A stretch of 64,000 nt of DNA from an uncultured Clostridia bacterium. GTDB lineage: Bacteria > Bacillota > Clostridia > Christensenellales > CAG-138. The notes below the pieces were generated by a model. The model saw only the letters and a list, made by a program, of their open reading frames with translations. It was not told the DNA's origin and did not search any database. A program made the position numbers and the translations under genes. This document shows positions 31,870 to 40,564 of this stretch, piece after piece. How positions within the stretch are numbered: position 1 is the stretch's first letter; each line of letters opens with the position of its first letter. The stretch lies in NCBI GenBank assembly GCA_934633985.1, contig CAKTYU010000005.1, positions 62,001 through 126,000 of the forward strand, written 5' to 3'.

Positions 31870-34842
31870 TTAGCCGAACACCTCCTTCATGTAGGTATCG
31901 CTGAGGCCCAGCACGCTCCTTAGCTGCCGCTTTATCTCCTCCGGCCTCTTCTGTGCGAAGTCCTTCAGCTTGCTTATTTCGCTCTGGAAGCCCTCATAGC
32001 TGCCGAGGTTGGTGCGCGGCTGCCTGACCCCCATAAACGTATCCTTATTGAACTTTTCCCGCTCCCGCTTTATCTCCGGCTCCACATAGCCGTAAAGCTG
32101 GTCTATGAGCGCACTCACCCGCTCCGGCGCGAAGGCGGTATTCAAGAGCTCTGCGAAGCGGCGGCAGAAGCTGTCCCTCCAGCCCTTGTTCTGGAGCATG
32201 GCGGCAAAGAGCTTTGCGGAGCATACGTCGGCGGGGGTCTTGCCCATGCGGAAGGCCAGCGTCTCGTGGCTTGGGCTCTGGAAGCCCCAGCAGAAGTCGT
32301 AGAATATGAACTTCCACTTGCCGCCCTTGAGACGGTAATACTGGAAATTGTAGGTGTCCGTGTTGCCGTTGTATATCTCGGCTATCATGTAATCCCGGAA
32401 GCTGTCCACGTCCATTCGCTCCGCCACATAGTTGTAGGCCTCGGCGGAGGAAAGGTCGTGGCTGGTGGCGTATTCGTAAAGGCTTACCCAGTCCGAATTG
32501 TCGCCGTAGGTGCGCTGCTTGAAGCCCTTGCCTATGGCCAGGTCCACGTTGTTTTCCGTGTTTTCATGCTGCGCCACGAAGAAGCGGTTGCGCTTCTCCT
32601 TGAGGAAGTATACCCCCCAGTATTCGCCGTTTAAATAAAGCACCGTGGGGCGGTAGGCCTGATAGAGTATCTTTACGTCGGTGCCCTCCAGCAGGCCGCT
32701 GGCCAGCTCGTCCCTTATCTTGCTGCGGTTCTGATCCTGCGCGCCGGCCCGCAGCACCACCGCCTTGTATTCCTTATAAGGGCGGTTGTCGAAGAAGGGG
32801 TACTCCATGGAGCCCTTGCCGTATTCCTTGCGGGCTATTACGTTAAAGCCCTTCTGGGCCCTGCCCCTTCCGAAGCTGCCCGCTATCCTTATGCCCACGT
32901 TCTGGGTGAAAACCTGCTTCCCGTTATCGTCAAAGAGGGCGAAGGCCGCGGGCTTTTCCCATATAGTATCCACCTGCTCCTCGGTGGCGAATTTCGCCTG
33001 ATAGTAGGTGGCGGATTGCAGGGTGTCCGCATAGGAGGCGGCGTCCGGGTCGAACTTATCGCCGGTGGCGTATATGCCGGTTTTGCTGTTCCAGAGGTTG
33101 TCCGGGTCGGTAACGAGTGTCACTACCGGCAGGGCGTGGTCAACCCCGTCGCCTTTGAAAAGGTAGGTGGCGGTTGCCGCGTCCCCGGGCAGGAAGCCGT
33201 CGCGAAAGGCCGCGGCCCGTATGACGGTGTTTTTGCTAAGGGTCAGCTCGCCGCCGTATACCTCTGAGCCGGCGTTGGGCGCAGTGCAGTCGGTGGTGTA
33301 GCGTATGGTCTCCCCCTCCCCCGCGGTAATGGCCACGGTGACGGAGCCCTCGTATATTCCGGGGGTGACGCTGAAGGCGGGTATCTGGGTTATGCCCTCA
33401 TACCCCTTGCCGTTCTGGGCGCCGGGGGTGGGCTCCGCATAGTAAAAGCGGTTGTCCGAGCCGTCCCTGCCGTAGCTCTGGCCGGACCTCATACGCCCTG
33501 CGGAGAGCTTGTCTATGAGCTTTCCGTTGGGGTCGAAAAAAAACAGCGTCTCGCCTGTGGAGCTTATATTGAAATTGAGCTTAAGATTTTTTTTTTGCGC
33601 CTTGTCGGCGCTGCCGGTGGCATAGAGCAGCAGGTATTCGCCCGGCTCTATGGATATATCCGGAAACACCCACTTGGCGGGGTTCTTAGGGTTGTTGGAC
33701 AGGCCGTAGCCCGCAAGGCTCACGGCGCTCCCGGTGGAGTTGTGCAGCTCCACCCAGTCCGTGGCCACGCTTCCCGTGGAGCCGCCGAACTCGCTTATGT
33801 ACACCCCGCTGAGGGGCAGCCTGTTGGCGGCGTCAAAGGCGGAGTAGCCCGCGCCGGTGTTTGGGTAGCCGGGGCTGGGCTGGGAATTGGGCTGGAACTC
33901 GTCGGTGCCGTCCGGCATGCGGGCCATGGAGACGTCAGTCTCCTGGTTTTTAAAGGAATAGCTGTCTATTATCCTGCCCGCCCTGTTGGCGATCACCACA
34001 TCCTCCCCGTAGGAGCGGAGGCCGAAGGGGGCGTGGAGCTCGCCGTTCTGCAAGCCCTCGTTGCCGGAGCAGAACACCACAAGGTAGCCCTTGGCGGCTA
34101 TTTTCGTGCCGTCCGGGAACCGGTACTTCATGGGCTGGGAAAGGTTATCCGATATGCCGAAGCCGGATATGTCCAGCTCCGCGTCGGTGGAGTTGTAAAG
34201 CTCTATCCAGTCGGAATAGCTGCCGAAGCTGTCGCAGAGGGTGGTGGCGTTGCTGGCCATGAATTCGTTTATGTATAGGCCTATGTCCTCGGTCTCCTTG
34301 AGGCTCGCCTCGTACTCCGCCATGCCAGCCTCGGTCTTTGGGTAGCCGGGGCAGGGCTTTGCCTGTATCCATGTATCCCCCTCACGGCGCAGCACCATGC
34401 CGGATTCCGTGGAGGTGAGCACCGCGGTGTCCAGCGGCCTGCCGGAGGGGTCAAACAGCACCGCCTCCTCGCCCGCGCTGAGCTTAAAGGGGGCGTGCAT
34501 GTCGTCCTCCGCCTCGCCGCCGCACCATACCACCACATAAGCGCCGGGCTCCAGCGCCGTGCCTGCGGGGAACACGTACTTCGCCCCCTCCAGCAGGCTG
34601 TCTGAAAGACCGTAGCCGGATATGTCCGCCCTTTCCGAGGAGCCGTTGTGCAGCTCGATATAATCGGGGTAGCCGCCCAGGTTGTCCGGCACGGAGCCCT
34701 TGTTGGAGATCATTATCTCGCTCAGCGTAACGGCGTCCGCCGGGGCCCTTGAGCTGCCCTCCTTGAGATTTATCAAAAATACGGCCAATATCGCGACGAG
34801 CGCGGCGCTCATCAGTATCGACCCGAGCATTTTCCTGTTCAA
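31870..34842 (-). CDS. Large secreted CotH-kinase protein with lamin-tail domains
   Basis: A 990-residue protein starting with a membrane/signal helix (about 6-25). Three lamin-tail (LTD) domains follow (about 40-140, 190-295 and 345-455; each begins like 'INEFMASN' or 'ISEF'), then a chitobiase/Fn3-like strand domain (about 490-560), then a CotH kinase domain (about 570-900). Kinase residues appear in 'GIRIAGSFGRG', 'KIRDELASGLLEG', 'YWGVYFLKEKRNR', 'EIYNGNTDTYN' and 'FYDFCWGF'. CotH phosphorylates spore-coat proteins in Bacillus. The start is TTG 34842 with 'agaggaaa' upstream; ATG 34830 is possible. It leads the trio with VTC and DUF4956. Confidence 0.88.
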   Translation of the reverse strand: MNRKMLGSILMSAALVAILAVFLINLKEGSSRAPADAVTLSEIMISNKGSVPDNLGGYPDYIELHNGSSERADISGYGLSDSLLEGAKYVFPAGTALEPGAYVVVWCGGEAEDDMHAPFKLSAGEEAVLFDPSGRPLDTAVLTSTESGMVLRREGDTWIQAKPCPGYPKTEAGMAEYEASLKETEDIGLYINEFMASNATTLCDSFGSYSDWIELYNSTDAELDISGFGISDNLSQPMKYRFPDGTKIAAKGYLVVFCSGNEGLQNGELHAPFGLRSYGEDVVIANRAGRIIDSYSFKNQETDVSMARMPDGTDEFQPNSQPSPGYPNTGAGYSAFDAANRLPLSGVYISEFGGSTGSVATDWVELHNSTGSAVSLAGYGLSNNPKNPAKWVFPDISIEPGEYLLLYATGSADKAQKKNLKLNFNISSTGETLFFFDPNGKLIDKLSAGRMRSGQSYGRDGSDNRFYYAEPTPGAQNGKGYEGITQIPAFSVTPGIYEGSVTVAITAGEGETIRYTTDCTAPNAGSEVYGGELTLSKNTVIRAAAFRDGFLPGDAATATYLFKGDGVDHALPVVTLVTDPDNLWNSKTGIYATGDKFDPDAASYADTLQSATYYQAKFATEEQVDTIWEKPAAFALFDDNGKQVFTQNVGIRIAGSFGRGRAQKGFNVIARKEYGKGSMEYPFFDNRPYKEYKAVVLRAGAQDQNRSKIRDELASGLLEGTDVKILYQAYRPTVLYLNGEYWGVYFLKEKRNRFFVAQHENTENNVDLAIGKGFKQRTYGDNSDWVSLYEYATSHDLSSAEAYNYVAERMDVDSFRDYMIAEIYNGNTDTYNFQYYRLKGGKWKFIFYDFCWGFQSPSHETLAFRMGKTPADVCSAKLFAAMLQNKGWRDSFCRRFAELLNTAFAPERVSALIDQLYGYVEPEIKREREKFNKDTFMGVRQPRTNLGSYEGFQSEISKLKDFAQKRPEEIKRQLRSVLGLSDTYMKEVFG

Positions 34843-34947
34843 TTCGCTTTCCTCTTTTTATATATATCGGCACATAGCCACGGTCATTATACCACAAAAC
34901 CGCAGATAATGCTATGAAGGAATGGTGAATAAAAAAGCGGGATGCGA

Positions 34948-34976
34948 TAGACAAAATTCTGCATGAGCGTTATAAT
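34948..34976 (+). promoter_or_regulatory. Promoter of the small toxin-like gene
   Basis: TAGACA (34948-34953) and a perfect TATAAT (34971-34976) are spaced by 17 bases, predicting a start near 34983. It points towards the convergent antisense promoter at 35200-35228. Confidence 0.75.
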
Positions 34977-35040
34977 ATCTACAAGTATAATACATAGGGC
35001 AATCGGCGGTCAGCACACCATCCGAAAGGAGGTGTGTAAT

Positions 35041-35115
35041 ATGATGAAATTCCTGATGATGCTTTTCGCATTACTGCGTGAGTTCAAATCGGTGACAATC
35101 ACCATAAAAAAATAA
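35041..35115 (+). CDS. 24-residue hydrophobic peptide, candidate type I toxin
   Basis: An ORF of 24 codons (MMKFLMMLFALLREF at the N-terminus, a short strand rich in V/T/I, two final lysines) with an extremely strong Shine-Dalgarno (aaaggaggtg, 35025-35034) six bases before ATG 35041. The hydrophobic first half and basic end fit small membrane-active type I toxins such as Fst, although it has only about 12 hydrophobic residues and no match is claimed. Its 3' end is overlapped by an antisense transcript. It sits in a non-coding gap between CotH and the alpha/beta hydrolase. Confidence 0.7.
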   Translation: MMKFLMMLFALLREFKSVTITIKK

Positions 35116-35193
35116 CCGCCCTGCTGCAACAAGGCGGTAGTTCCCATTAGGGAATAGATGCTTCAATGTGGCTGACCGTTTCGGTCTTACCCT
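35104..35193 (-). ncRNA. Candidate antisense antitoxin RNA
   Basis: Predicted from the - strand promoter at 35200-35228 to start near 35193 and end near 35104, about 90 bases. It contains three hairpins: GACCG/CGGTC (35174-35186), TTCCC/GGGAA (35141-35154) and ACCGCC/GGCGGT (35115-35138). The last is followed on the - strand by TTATTTTTTT, a clear intrinsic terminator. It overlaps the 3' end of the peptide mRNA, as in type I toxin-antitoxin pairs. Confidence 0.7.
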
Positions 35194-35199
35194 ATAAGT

Positions 35200-35228
35200 A
35201 TTATACCCGTATCGCCTGCGTATGTCAA
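35200..35228 (-). promoter_or_regulatory. Consensus promoter of the antisense RNA
   Basis: On the - strand, perfect TTGACA (35223-35228), a 17-base spacer and perfect TATAAT (35200-35205). This is the best sigma-A promoter seen in the window and has no downstream protein gene in its direction until CotH. Confidence 0.82.
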
Positions 35229-35250
35229 TGCGTGGGCGGTATTTTTATGT

Positions 35251-36558
35251 TTAAGCCTCCGGCTGTATTGCGGGTATATACTCCAGCGTGGCCGCGATGA
35301 CCTTCTCCGCCTTTTCCTCGTGGAGCAGGTGGCCGGCGTTCCGCATGGTGGCAAAGCCGGCGTAGGGCATCGCCGTGTGGTAAAGCTCTGAGCCGTCGCC
35401 CCGCCGCCACTTGTCCTCGCTGCCCTGGAGCATGAGCACCGGCGCCTCCAGCGAGCGGAGCCGTGTTATCACGCCCTCGTCGTCAAAGTTGTGGAAGGAG
35501 GCTCGCAGCGCCCAGCGGGATTCCCTGTCGGATATGGTCTTGTAGTATTCCCCGACCATCTCCGGCCCCATCATCTGGGCGAGGTCAAAGTAGCACTCGG
35601 AAAGCACCTTCTCCACCGTCCTCACGCCGTAGAGCATGGAGGCGATGCCGCCGAACAGGCTGCTGTCCAAGAGCTTTATGGGCATGGGCATCTCCGGCGA
35701 AAGGCCGCCGGGGGCGATGAGCATCATCTTGCCCACCCTGTCAGGATTGTCCAGCGCAAAGCGCAGCGCGTAGGCCGAGCCCATGGAAAAAGCCATTATG
35801 TGGGTGGACTGCACCCCTATGGCGTCCATGAAGAGCCCTAAGGCCATGGCCTGCTCCTCCACGGTATAGTTGAAATTCTCAGGCCTTGAGGAATAGCCGT
35901 GGCCCAGCAGGTCCACCGCTATCACCCGGTAATTCAGGCTCAGCCGGGAGAACATATTGCGCCATGTGTAGAAGGACTGGCCTATGCTGTGAATAAGTAT
36001 CAGCGGCTCGCCGTTGCCCTCCTCGATGTAGTGTATGCGGGCCCGCTCCGTGCTGGGCTCCTCCGGCTCGGGCTCGAAGTATTCCTCCTCATCCTCCTGG
36101 GGGCGGGGGGCGTTGTAGGCCTTGGGCGCGTCGTCGAACATGGCGGCTACCCGGCGGGATTCCTCTGCGGCCGCCCTGCGGCGGGACCGGGCCAGCTCGG
36201 CCTCGTCCTCCTCGTCCAGCTCCTCGTCGTCAAATTCGTCCTCGTCCCCGGCGCGCTTCCTGCCGAACAGGCCGCCCCGGCGGGACCTTCTGCGCTCCTC
36301 CTCTTCCTCGGCGTCCAGCTCCGCCTCGATCTCGCTGTCTATATCGTCATAGTCGTCGTAATCGTCCTCATCTGCCCTCTTCCGCATAAAGGCGGCCTTC
36401 TTTTCCTTCTTTTCCTTCTTTTCCTTCTTTTCCGGCTTTTTCTTGGGCTTCCTTTGGGGCTCCTCATCCTCGGGCCGGGCTATGGGCAGCTCTATATCCG
36501 CAAAATTGCCTACGTATTCGGTGTTAACGAACTTTTTAACTTCCAGCGAAATAGCCAC
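35251..36558 (-). CDS. Alpha/beta hydrolase with long charged N-terminal extension
   Basis: A 435-residue protein. Residues about 35-170 are low-complexity runs of Lys/Glu then Asp/Glu/Arg, and are probably disordered. The rest is a single alpha/beta-hydrolase domain: 'LILIHSIGQSFYTWRNMFSRL' (oxyanion region), 'VDLLGHGYSS', nucleophile elbow 'MAFSMGSAYALRFA' (AxSxG in place of GxSxG), an acid near 'QGSEDKWRRG' and catalytic His in 'NAGHLLHEE'. The substrate is unknown. The GTG start is supported by 'ggagga' upstream. A 14-base palindrome, CGTATGCACATACG (36591-36604), lies 33 bases upstream and may be an operator. Confidence 0.8.
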   Translation of the reverse strand: MAISLEVKKFVNTEYVGNFADIELPIARPEDEEPQRKPKKKPEKKEKKEKKEKKAAFMRKRADEDDYDDYDDIDSEIEAELDAEEEEERRRSRRGGLFGRKRAGDEDEFDDEELDEEDEAELARSRRRAAAEESRRVAAMFDDAPKAYNAPRPQEDEEEYFEPEPEEPSTERARIHYIEEGNGEPLILIHSIGQSFYTWRNMFSRLSLNYRVIAVDLLGHGYSSRPENFNYTVEEQAMALGLFMDAIGVQSTHIMAFSMGSAYALRFALDNPDRVGKMMLIAPGGLSPEMPMPIKLLDSSLFGGIASMLYGVRTVEKVLSECYFDLAQMMGPEMVGEYYKTISDRESRWALRASFHNFDDEGVITRLRSLEAPVLMLQGSEDKWRRGDGSELYHTAMPYAGFATMRNAGHLLHEEKAEKVIAATLEYIPAIQPEA

Positions 36559-36692
36559 TTATATCCTCCGTTCAGGGTCTTGGGGTCCTTCGTATGCACA
36601 TACGTACCCTTATAATTTTCATACCTAATCAATCTATTTTACATTTTTCCCATGGGTATTGCAAGTGTATATAGGGCAAAAGGGCAAAACTG

Positions 36693-38048
36693 TCACGATT
36701 TGTTTACCAAATCCCGGCAGATCTTAAGCAGGGCGGCCCTGTTGTTGTCCTGCGGGCGCTTGGCGCAGTGCCTTAGAAGCCCCGCCTTTACCCGCCCTAT
36801 CTCGGGCGAGGGGGGTATGCCCAGGCTTTTCGCTATGTCCTCCCCCGTCACGGCGAGCTGCCGCTCCTCAAAGGGCGTATCCGCCGCTATCATGCCCTCC
36901 AGTATGCGCTCCCACCTGTCCGCGGACTCCACCGCCCCCCTTATATGGCCGCTGCCGTGAACGTCCGCCCGGCGGAGAGCTATGAGCTGGCGCGAGCGCC
37001 CTATTCCCATCTCCTGAAGCCACAGCCGCAGGGTATCCTCCCTGGCCTCTGTGCGCAGGTCGAACATGTGGGCGCCTATGAGCGCCGACACCTCCCTTAC
37101 CGTGCCGGCGGGGTATCTCAGCCTTTCCAGTATGCCCCGGGCAATCTCCGCGCCCAGTGCGTCGTGGGTGTACATGCAGCCCGTGGCCTGAAGCGCCGCC
37201 GGCTTGCCCACGTCGTGGAGCAGCGCCGCAAGGCGAAGGGTAAGCTCAGGCTCTATGCAATCCGCCGTATGGAAGCAGTGGCGCAGCACGTCGTATTTGT
37301 GGTACTGCGGCTTTTGGGCGACCCCCCGCCCCCTTGCAAGCTCCGGCATTATCACGTCTATGGCCCTCAGCTCGTCCAGCATCACAAGGCCCCTGTAAGG
37401 CCCGCCGGCAATGCCGTATTTCGCGTCGGAGAGCAGTATCCTGTCCAGCTCCTGCCGTATGCGCTCCGGGGATATGTCCGCAAGCCCCGCCGCGCAGGCC
37501 CTTGCGGCCTCCAATGTGCCGCTCTCCGGCTCAAAGCCCAGCTCCGCCCCGAAGCGGGCCATGCGCATTATGCGAAGGGCGTCGTCCCCCATTATGACGG
37601 CGGGATCCTTTGAGGTGGCCCGGAGCAGCCTGCCCTCAATGTCCCTCATGCCGCCGGTGGGGTCTATGAGCTCGCCGGTGAGCAGGTTTTTATATATGGC
37701 GTTTACGGTGAAATCCCGCCGGAAGGCGTCCTCGCTTATGTCCCTTGAATACTCTATCCGCTCCGGCCTGTGGGCTCCCCCCGCCGGATACGTGTCCCTG
37801 CGGAAGGTGGTGTGCTGGAACGCGCCGCCCATGAAGCGCAGCTCCACCATGCCGAAGGGCGCGCCTATGTCTATGTGCTTTATGCCGTTATTTCCGCACA
37901 GCTCAATGACCTCCGCGGGGGTCATGTCGGAGGTCACGTCGTTATCCGTTACGGGCAGGCCGAGGAGGGGGTTCCGCACCATTCCCCCCACACCGTACAG
38001 GGTATGCCCGGCGGCGGCAAACAGCTTTGCGAGGCGTATAAGCGGCAT
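36693..38048 (-). CDS. CCA-adding/poly(A) polymerase family tRNA nucleotidyltransferase with HD domain
   Basis: A 451-residue protein. The N-terminal nucleotidyltransferase domain has 'GVGGMVRNPLLGLPVTDNDVTS' (GG...DxD), then 'RRDFTVNAI', 'DPTGGMRDI' and 'EDALRIMRMARFGAEL'-type motifs. An HD phosphohydrolase motif ('LAALLHDVGKP') lies in the C-terminal half. The family adds CCA to tRNA 3' ends; HD members may also remove phosphates. Both tRNAs in this window already encode CCA, so repair is the likely need. It is separated from gyrA by a terminator. Confidence 0.9.
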   Translation of the reverse strand: MPLIRLAKLFAAAGHTLYGVGGMVRNPLLGLPVTDNDVTSDMTPAEVIELCGNNGIKHIDIGAPFGMVELRFMGGAFQHTTFRRDTYPAGGAHRPERIEYSRDISEDAFRRDFTVNAIYKNLLTGELIDPTGGMRDIEGRLLRATSKDPAVIMGDDALRIMRMARFGAELGFEPESGTLEAARACAAGLADISPERIRQELDRILLSDAKYGIAGGPYRGLVMLDELRAIDVIMPELARGRGVAQKPQYHKYDVLRHCFHTADCIEPELTLRLAALLHDVGKPAALQATGCMYTHDALGAEIARGILERLRYPAGTVREVSALIGAHMFDLRTEAREDTLRLWLQEMGIGRSRQLIALRRADVHGSGHIRGAVESADRWERILEGMIAADTPFEERQLAVTGEDIAKSLGIPPSPEIGRVKAGLLRHCAKRPQDNNRAALLKICRDLVNKS

Positions 38049-38075
38049 ATATCAGATTCCTTTATAAAATAACAT

Positions 38076-38101
38076 AAAAGGGGGCAAGCCCGCCCCCTTT
38101 T
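38076..38101 (-). terminator. Terminator between gyrA and the nucleotidyltransferase gene
   Basis: AAAAGGGGGC (38076-38085) pairs perfectly with GCCCCCTTTT (38092-38101), with a 6-base loop. It ends the recF-gyrB-gyrA transcript on the - strand. Confidence 0.85.
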
Positions 38102-38108
38102 GCTTTGC

Positions 38109-40553
38109 TTATTCTTCCGAATCAGGCTCTACGTGGGGAACTATTGCGACGGAGGCCACCCGGTCCTCGGTGCGCATAAGCCGCACGCCCTGGGTGTTTC
38201 GGGATATCTCGGATATCTGCTCCACCGGAAGCCTTATTATGGTGCCCTCGGAGCTTATTATCATCACGTCCTCCTCTATGCCGGAGGCGCCCACCGCCTT
38301 CATGCAGACTAAATCGCCGGTCTTTTCCGTCAGCGCCATGGCGATTATGCCCTTGCCGCCACGGGTCTGGGTTCGGTAATCCTCCTCCGGCGTGCGCTTG
38401 CCCATGCCGTTTTCGGATATGGAGAGTATGGCCGCGCCGGGGCGTACCTTCTCCGCGCCCACCACGCTGTCCCCCTCCTCCAGCGTTATGGCCTTTACGC
38501 CGGTGGCGCTCCTGCCCATGGGGCGCACGTCCCCCTCGCTGAAGCGTATGCTCTTGCCCTTCCTTGTGCCGACGATTATCTCATCATTGCCGTCCGTCAT
38601 TATGGCGGCTATGAGCTCGTCCCCCTCCCTGAGGTTTTGGGCGATCATGCCGCCCTTTCGGATATTGTCGAACTCGCCTATGGAGGTCTTTTTGATTATG
38701 CCGTCCTTGGTTATGAGGTTGAGGTACTTGCCCTCCTCCCAAAGCGGGAACAGCGTGGTCACCTTCTCGCCCTCTTTAAGGTTCAGCAGGTTGACTATGG
38801 CGGTGCCCTTTGCGGTGCGGCCCGCCTCGGGTATCCGGTAGCACTTCATGCGGAACACCCGGCCCATATTGGTGAAGAACATTATCTCGTCATGGGTGCT
38901 GCACCCGAACAGATGCTCGACGAAATCCTCCTCCCGGGTGGTCTGGCCGGTTATGCCCCTGCCGCCCCGGTTCTGCGCCTTGTAGGTGTCCATGCTGGTG
39001 CGCTTGGCAAAGCCGAAGTGGGTGAGGGTGACGGTCATCTCCTCTGGCTGAATTATGTCGTCCAGCTCTATATCCTCGGTTATCTGGGCTATCTCGGTCC
39101 TTCTGGGGTCTGCGTATTTGCGGCGGACCTCCAGTATCTCCTCCCGGATTATGCCCAGCAGCTTATTCTCGTCCGCAAGGACGCTCTCATAGTAGGCTAT
39201 GGTCTCTATGAGGCCGTCCCTCTCCGCCTGTATCTTGTCGTGCTCCAGCCCTGTAAGGCGGCCGAGGCGCATATCCAGTATGGCCTGGCTCTGCCTGTCC
39301 GTAAGGCCGAAGCGTATATTCAGCCTTTCCTTTGCCTCGCTCTGGGTCTTGGAGGTCTTGATTATGTCCACGACCTCGTCTATATTCGCCATGGCTATGA
39401 GCAGGCCCTCCAATATATGAAGCCGCTCTTTGGCCTTTTCCAGATCGTGCCGCGTGCGGCGGGTCACCACCTCCTCCTGGAACCTCAGGTAGTGGTACAG
39501 CGCCTCCTTTATGTTGAGCACCTTTGGCTCGCCGTCCACAAGGGCCAGCATTATCACGCCGAAGGTATCCTGAAGCTGGGTGTGCTTGTAGAGCTGGTTC
39601 AGGACTATGTTGACGTTCACGTCCTTCTTTATCTCTATTACAACCTTCATGCCGTTGCGGTTGCTCTCGTCCCGCAATGCGGTTATGCCCTCTACGCGCT
39701 TTTCATGCACCAGCTCCGCTATCTTTTCCACAAGGCGCGCCTTGTTCACCTGATAGGGAAGCTCCGTCACCACTATGCGGCTCTTGCCGTTGGCCATGGG
39801 CTCTATCTCGGTCTTTGCCCGGACGAGTATCTTGCCGCGCCCCGTCCTGTAAGCCTGCCTTATGCCCGCCGTGCCCATTATTATGGCCCCCGTGGGGAAG
39901 TCCGGCCCGGGCAGGTAGGCCATCAGCTCCTCTATGGATATATCCCGGTTGTCTATGAGGGCCACGTATGCGTCTATGACCTCCCCAAGGTTATGGGGGG
40001 GTATGTTTGTGGCCATGCCCACGGCTATGCCGTTGCTGCCGTTTACCAGTAAATTCGGGAAGCGGCTGGGCAGCACGAGGGGCTGCGTCAGCGTCTCGTC
40101 GAAGTTGGGGCCGAAGTCCACGGTGCTCTTGTCTATATCCGCAAGCATCTCAAGGCTCATCTTTGACAGCCGCGCCTCGGTATAGCGCATCGCCGCCGCG
40201 CCGTCCCCGTCCACGCTGCCGAAGTTGCCCTGCCCCTCAACAAGAAGGTATCTGGTGTTGAAGTCCTGGGCAAGGCGCACCATGGCGTCGTATACCGAGC
40301 TGTCGCCGTGGGGGTGGTATTTGCCCAGCACGTCGCCCACTATGCGGGCGGACTTATGGAAGGGCTTATCCGGGGTGAAGCCCTGCTCTCCCATGGAATA
40401 CAGTATGCGCCGGTGTACCGGCTTGAGGCCGTCCCGCACGTCCGGCAGCGCGCGGTTTATAATTACCGCCATGGCGTAGGAAATGAAGGACTTCTTCATC
40501 TCCTGCTCTATATCCAGCGGCGTTATGCGGGGGTTTTTGGTGTTCTCGTCCAT
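38109..40553 (-). CDS. gyrA: DNA gyrase subunit A
   Basis: An 814-residue subunit that cuts and rejoins DNA in gyrase, using the active-site tyrosine in 'AAMRYTEARLSKM'. The quinolone-determining region 'YHPHGDSSVYDAMVRLAQDF' is intact, with the usual Ser in 'GDSSVYD'. The C-terminal DNA-wrapping domain includes the GyrA box 'QNRGGRGI'. Start ATG 40553 lies 11 bases after gyrB. Length is normal. Co-transcribed with recF and gyrB on the - strand. Confidence 0.96.
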   Translation of the reverse strand: MDENTKNPRITPLDIEQEMKKSFISYAMAVIINRALPDVRDGLKPVHRRILYSMGEQGFTPDKPFHKSARIVGDVLGKYHPHGDSSVYDAMVRLAQDFNTRYLLVEGQGNFGSVDGDGAAAMRYTEARLSKMSLEMLADIDKSTVDFGPNFDETLTQPLVLPSRFPNLLVNGSNGIAVGMATNIPPHNLGEVIDAYVALIDNRDISIEELMAYLPGPDFPTGAIIMGTAGIRQAYRTGRGKILVRAKTEIEPMANGKSRIVVTELPYQVNKARLVEKIAELVHEKRVEGITALRDESNRNGMKVVIEIKKDVNVNIVLNQLYKHTQLQDTFGVIMLALVDGEPKVLNIKEALYHYLRFQEEVVTRRTRHDLEKAKERLHILEGLLIAMANIDEVVDIIKTSKTQSEAKERLNIRFGLTDRQSQAILDMRLGRLTGLEHDKIQAERDGLIETIAYYESVLADENKLLGIIREEILEVRRKYADPRRTEIAQITEDIELDDIIQPEEMTVTLTHFGFAKRTSMDTYKAQNRGGRGITGQTTREEDFVEHLFGCSTHDEIMFFTNMGRVFRMKCYRIPEAGRTAKGTAIVNLLNLKEGEKVTTLFPLWEEGKYLNLITKDGIIKKTSIGEFDNIRKGGMIAQNLREGDELIAAIMTDGNDEIIVGTRKGKSIRFSEGDVRPMGRSATGVKAITLEEGDSVVGAEKVRPGAAILSISENGMGKRTPEEDYRTQTRGGKGIIAMALTEKTGDLVCMKAVGASGIEEDVMIISSEGTIIRLPVEQISEISRNTQGVRLMRTEDRVASVAIVPHVEPDSEE

Positions 40554-40564
40554 TTATAGCTCCT

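Noticed and set aside
36400..36440. Polypyrimidine run similar to the dispersed repeat
   Set aside because: It is the coding reverse of the Lys/Glu-rich tail of the alpha/beta hydrolase and lacks the hairpin arrangement of the repeat family.
38637..40052. A 471-codon + strand frame opposite gyrA
   Set aside because: Shadow of gyrA with no family resemblance and biased composition.
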